Below, piece by piece: positions 40,120 through 41,033 of a stretch of DNA of 41,033 bases. Position numbers and translations under genes: made by a program. This DNA comes from Desulfosporosinus sp. Lineage in GTDB: Bacteria > Bacillota > Desulfitobacteriia > Desulfitobacteriales > Desulfitobacteriaceae. The stretch spans positions 1 to 41,033 of the forward strand of contig DAIEHY010000003.1 of assembly GCA_027353165.1 (NCBI GenBank), in the 5' to 3' direction. Numbering within the stretch: position 1 is the stretch's first letter; each line of letters begins with the position of its first letter. Under the pieces are notes generated by a model that ran no database searches, was not told where the DNA came from, and saw only the letters and a list, made by a program, of their open reading frames with translations.

Positions 40120-40191
40120 TGCTACGCCTAGGAGTCGAACCTAGAACTTCCGCTTACAAGGCGCCTGCGCTGCCAATTGCGCCAGTATAGC
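40120..40191 (-). tRNA. tRNA-Thr (anticodon TGT)
   Basis: Acceptor GCTATAC/GCGTAGC with one wobble and one mismatch, D-stem GCGC/GCGC, anticodon loop CTTGTAA (TGT), T-arm CTAGG-TTCGACT-CCTAG, discriminator A. CCA is not encoded. The upper two pairs of the anticodon stem are mismatched, so it is more divergent than the other tRNAs. Confidence 0.8.
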
Positions 40192-40199
40192 ATTTAATC

Positions 40200-40228
40200 A
40201 GTATATTCAAATCAGGTTGAAGCGTCTA
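40200..40228 (-). promoter_or_regulatory. Leftward promoter with operator as spacer, before tRNA-Thr
   Basis: Minus strand TAGACG (40223-40228), 17 bp, TATACT (40200-40205). The 16-bp palindrome TTCAACCTGATTTGAA (forward 40206-40221) plus one base fills the spacer, the same geometry as at 5044-5072. It would express tRNA-Thr and the transglutaminase-like gene. Confidence 0.65.
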
Positions 40229-40420
40229 CTTCTTAAACGGAACTATATTACCTGAAACAACTTTAATACGCGGATGATCGTCCGCCATCATGATGACCAG
40301 CTTAGTTAGGCTGTCTAAGTGTTCGCCTTGCGCCTTAATAACTTTCGTGAATTGCCATATTACAATCCAATTAAAGATTGCAGCCAAAGATAGAGATATG
40401 TGTATTAGCTTAGGTAACAT
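40226..40420 (-). CDS. Small membrane protein, 64 aa
   Basis: One N-terminal membrane helix (about residues 5-24, ISLSLAAIFNWIVIWQF), then a charged helical tail. Its ATG lies 11 bases inside the preceding gene. With its neighbour it forms a pair of single-helix membrane proteins; holin/spanin-like or membrane-regulatory roles are possible. Unrecognised. Confidence 0.6.
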   Translation of the reverse strand: MLPKLIHISLSLAAIFNWIVIWQFTKVIKAQGEHLDSLTKLVIMMADDHPRIKVVSGNIVPFKK

Positions 40421-40586
40421 CTTTCAATCCTTTATCTGCGATTCTTTGATTTATAATCAACTGATGAATGCTCAAAACCAGTACGTCCATTGAACGTTCT
40501 AAAGAACGATAAATGTAAAGCATTCCTATGACGCTAATACCCATCATGAATAGACTTATGCTCAATAGAATTACCATTGTAGTCAT
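40410..40586 (-). CDS. Small membrane protein, 58 aa
   Basis: N-terminal hydrophobic helix (about residues 3-25, VILLSISLFMMGISVIGMLYI), then an amphipathic helix (ERSMDVLVLSIHQLIINQRI). ATG 40586 overlaps the tnpB stop as ATGA, so it is translated with the IS66-type genes. It overlaps the next membrane-protein gene by 11 bases. Unrecognised. Confidence 0.6.
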   Translation of the reverse strand: MTTMVILLSISLFMMGISVIGMLYIYRSLERSMDVLVLSIHQLIINQRIADKGLKDVT

Positions 40587-40933
40587 GCGCTATGCTCCAA
40601 TAACACCGGCTGACGTTCAACCTCTTGTGGATCAAACCCTGAAAGCAATATTTCCAGCTCATTTGCTGTAATCTTCTCGACAGCCTTCAGCATCTTCTTT
40701 ATTTTAAATCGGCATTTGTCCAAACGCTTGTAGTACAGCACGAAACCATTCCTATCCCAGAATAAGCACTTAATCTTGTCGAGGTTCTTGTTGTAGAACA
40801 CGTAAATTGAGCCATCGTGAAGATGCGCATGAACTTCATGCTGGATAAAGTTAGATAGACCATCAATCGACATCCTGAAATCAATTGGCTGACTGGCGAT
40901 AAAGATTTGCTTGTTCTCGTAGGGAATTAACAT
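40583..40933 (-). CDS. tnpB: IS66 Orf2-type TnpB, 116 aa
   Basis: Clear IS66 Orf2 family protein: IFIASQPIDFRMSIDGLSNFI (10-30), GSIYVFYNKNLDKIKCLFWDRNGFVLYYKRLDKCRF (41-76). Full length for the family. Its ATG overlaps the tnpA stop (TAATG). In active IS66 elements a large tnpC transposase follows; here small membrane-protein genes follow instead, and no tnpC is found anywhere in the window. Confidence 0.92.
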   Translation of the reverse strand: MLIPYENKQIFIASQPIDFRMSIDGLSNFIQHEVHAHLHDGSIYVFYNKNLDKIKCLFWDRNGFVLYYKRLDKCRFKIKKMLKAVEKITANELEILLSGFDPQEVERQPVLLEHSA

Positions 40934-41033
40934 TATAAGTCCTTCAATAGTTCAATAATTCGTATTAGCTTGTCCGCCCCGACTTCAGGCGCGACCACTA
41001 CCTTAACTCCAGCAGAGATAATTAACTCTACAT
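40933..41033 (-). CDS. tnpA: IS66-type TnpA, C-terminal end (cut by window edge)
   Basis: The last 32 codons before TAA encode VELIISAGVKVVVAPEVGADKL and then IRIIELLKDL, the usual C-terminal strand-strand-helix of IS66 TnpA. The two bases at the window end leave an incomplete codon. Adding one base would join it in frame with the 142-codon N-terminal part at 1-426, giving about 175 residues. Confidence 0.7.
   Translation of the reverse strand, partial: VELIISAGVKVVVAPEVGADKLIRIIELLKDL

Noticed and set aside
1-41033. CRISPR array, rRNA, tyrosine integrase or CI-type repressor
   Set aside because: Looked for across the window; no regularly spaced repeats, no rRNA-like sequence and no matching proteins were seen.

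Overview
The window holds what looks like an essentially complete genome of a P22-like, short-tailed (podovirus-type) phage, probably of an AT-rich gammaproteobacterium. The host call is weak and rests on base composition and the flavour of the IS66-type genes. Virion genes on the minus strand follow the P22 plan: large terminase (36945-38501), 723-residue portal (34771-36942), Gln-rich scaffold (33108-33890), P22-type coat (31806-33044), gp4-like and gp10-like head-completion/tail proteins (30234-30938, 28637-30232), three putative ejection proteins (24446-28327), and tail fibre/adhesin genes (18802-24303). No integrase is visible. A serine resolvase (3673-4242) is present, so a phage-plasmid lifestyle is possible. 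The window ends cut one gene in two: the N-terminal 142 codons of an IS66-type tnpA lie at 1-426 and its C-terminal 32 codons at 40933-41033. This suggests a circular molecule opened inside tnpA, with one base missing at the join.

Layout. Positions 1-3110 hold short leftward genes of unknown function. Around 3.2-3.5 kb is a GC-rich, hairpin-rich non-coding stretch with its own promoter. Resolvase, a putative small terminase subunit and a zinc-finger protein follow (3.6-5.0 kb). A rightward operon of nine small unknown genes fills 5.1-7.55 kb and ends at a convergent terminator. From 14.1 kb leftward runs an early operon: a Cro-like regulator, an SPFH/prohibitin-type membrane protein, a two-helix membrane protein, a PRPP-synthetase-like and a NAMPT-like enzyme, then a replication initiator with internal palindromic repeats (likely origin) and a DnaB helicase. 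Divergent from it, 14.2-16.4 kb encodes a YqaJ exonuclease, a RecT annealase and an SSB, i.e. recombination. A VRR-NUC nuclease, a GH108 endolysin and a DUF1353 protein follow on the minus strand (16.4-17.7 kb). Five tRNA genes are visible: Gln, Tyr, an initiator-like Met, Asn and Thr.

How it fits together. A palindromic element, consensus TTAAACC-NN-GGTTKAA, overlaps the core of most recognisable early promoters. At 5051-5066 it exactly fills the spacer of a perfect TTGACA/TATAAT promoter. The Cro-like protein at 13899-14114, whose own promoter carries a copy, is the natural candidate binder. The most interesting theme is NAD+ metabolism as counter-defence. The PRPP-synthetase-like/NAMPT-like pair (10280-12617) matches the gene order of the NARP1 NAD+ reconstitution pathway, or else a classical NAD+ salvage module. 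A DUF2829 protein at 34441-34701 is a Tad2-type anti-Thoeris sponge candidate. A macro-like phage protein lies at 38610-39014. Other unusual cargo includes a secreted transglutaminase-like cysteine enzyme (39282-40100), an IS66 tnpA-tnpB pair without tnpC embedded in a phage operon, and a 22-codon membrane micropeptide with a consensus promoter (24374-24442) running against the late genes.
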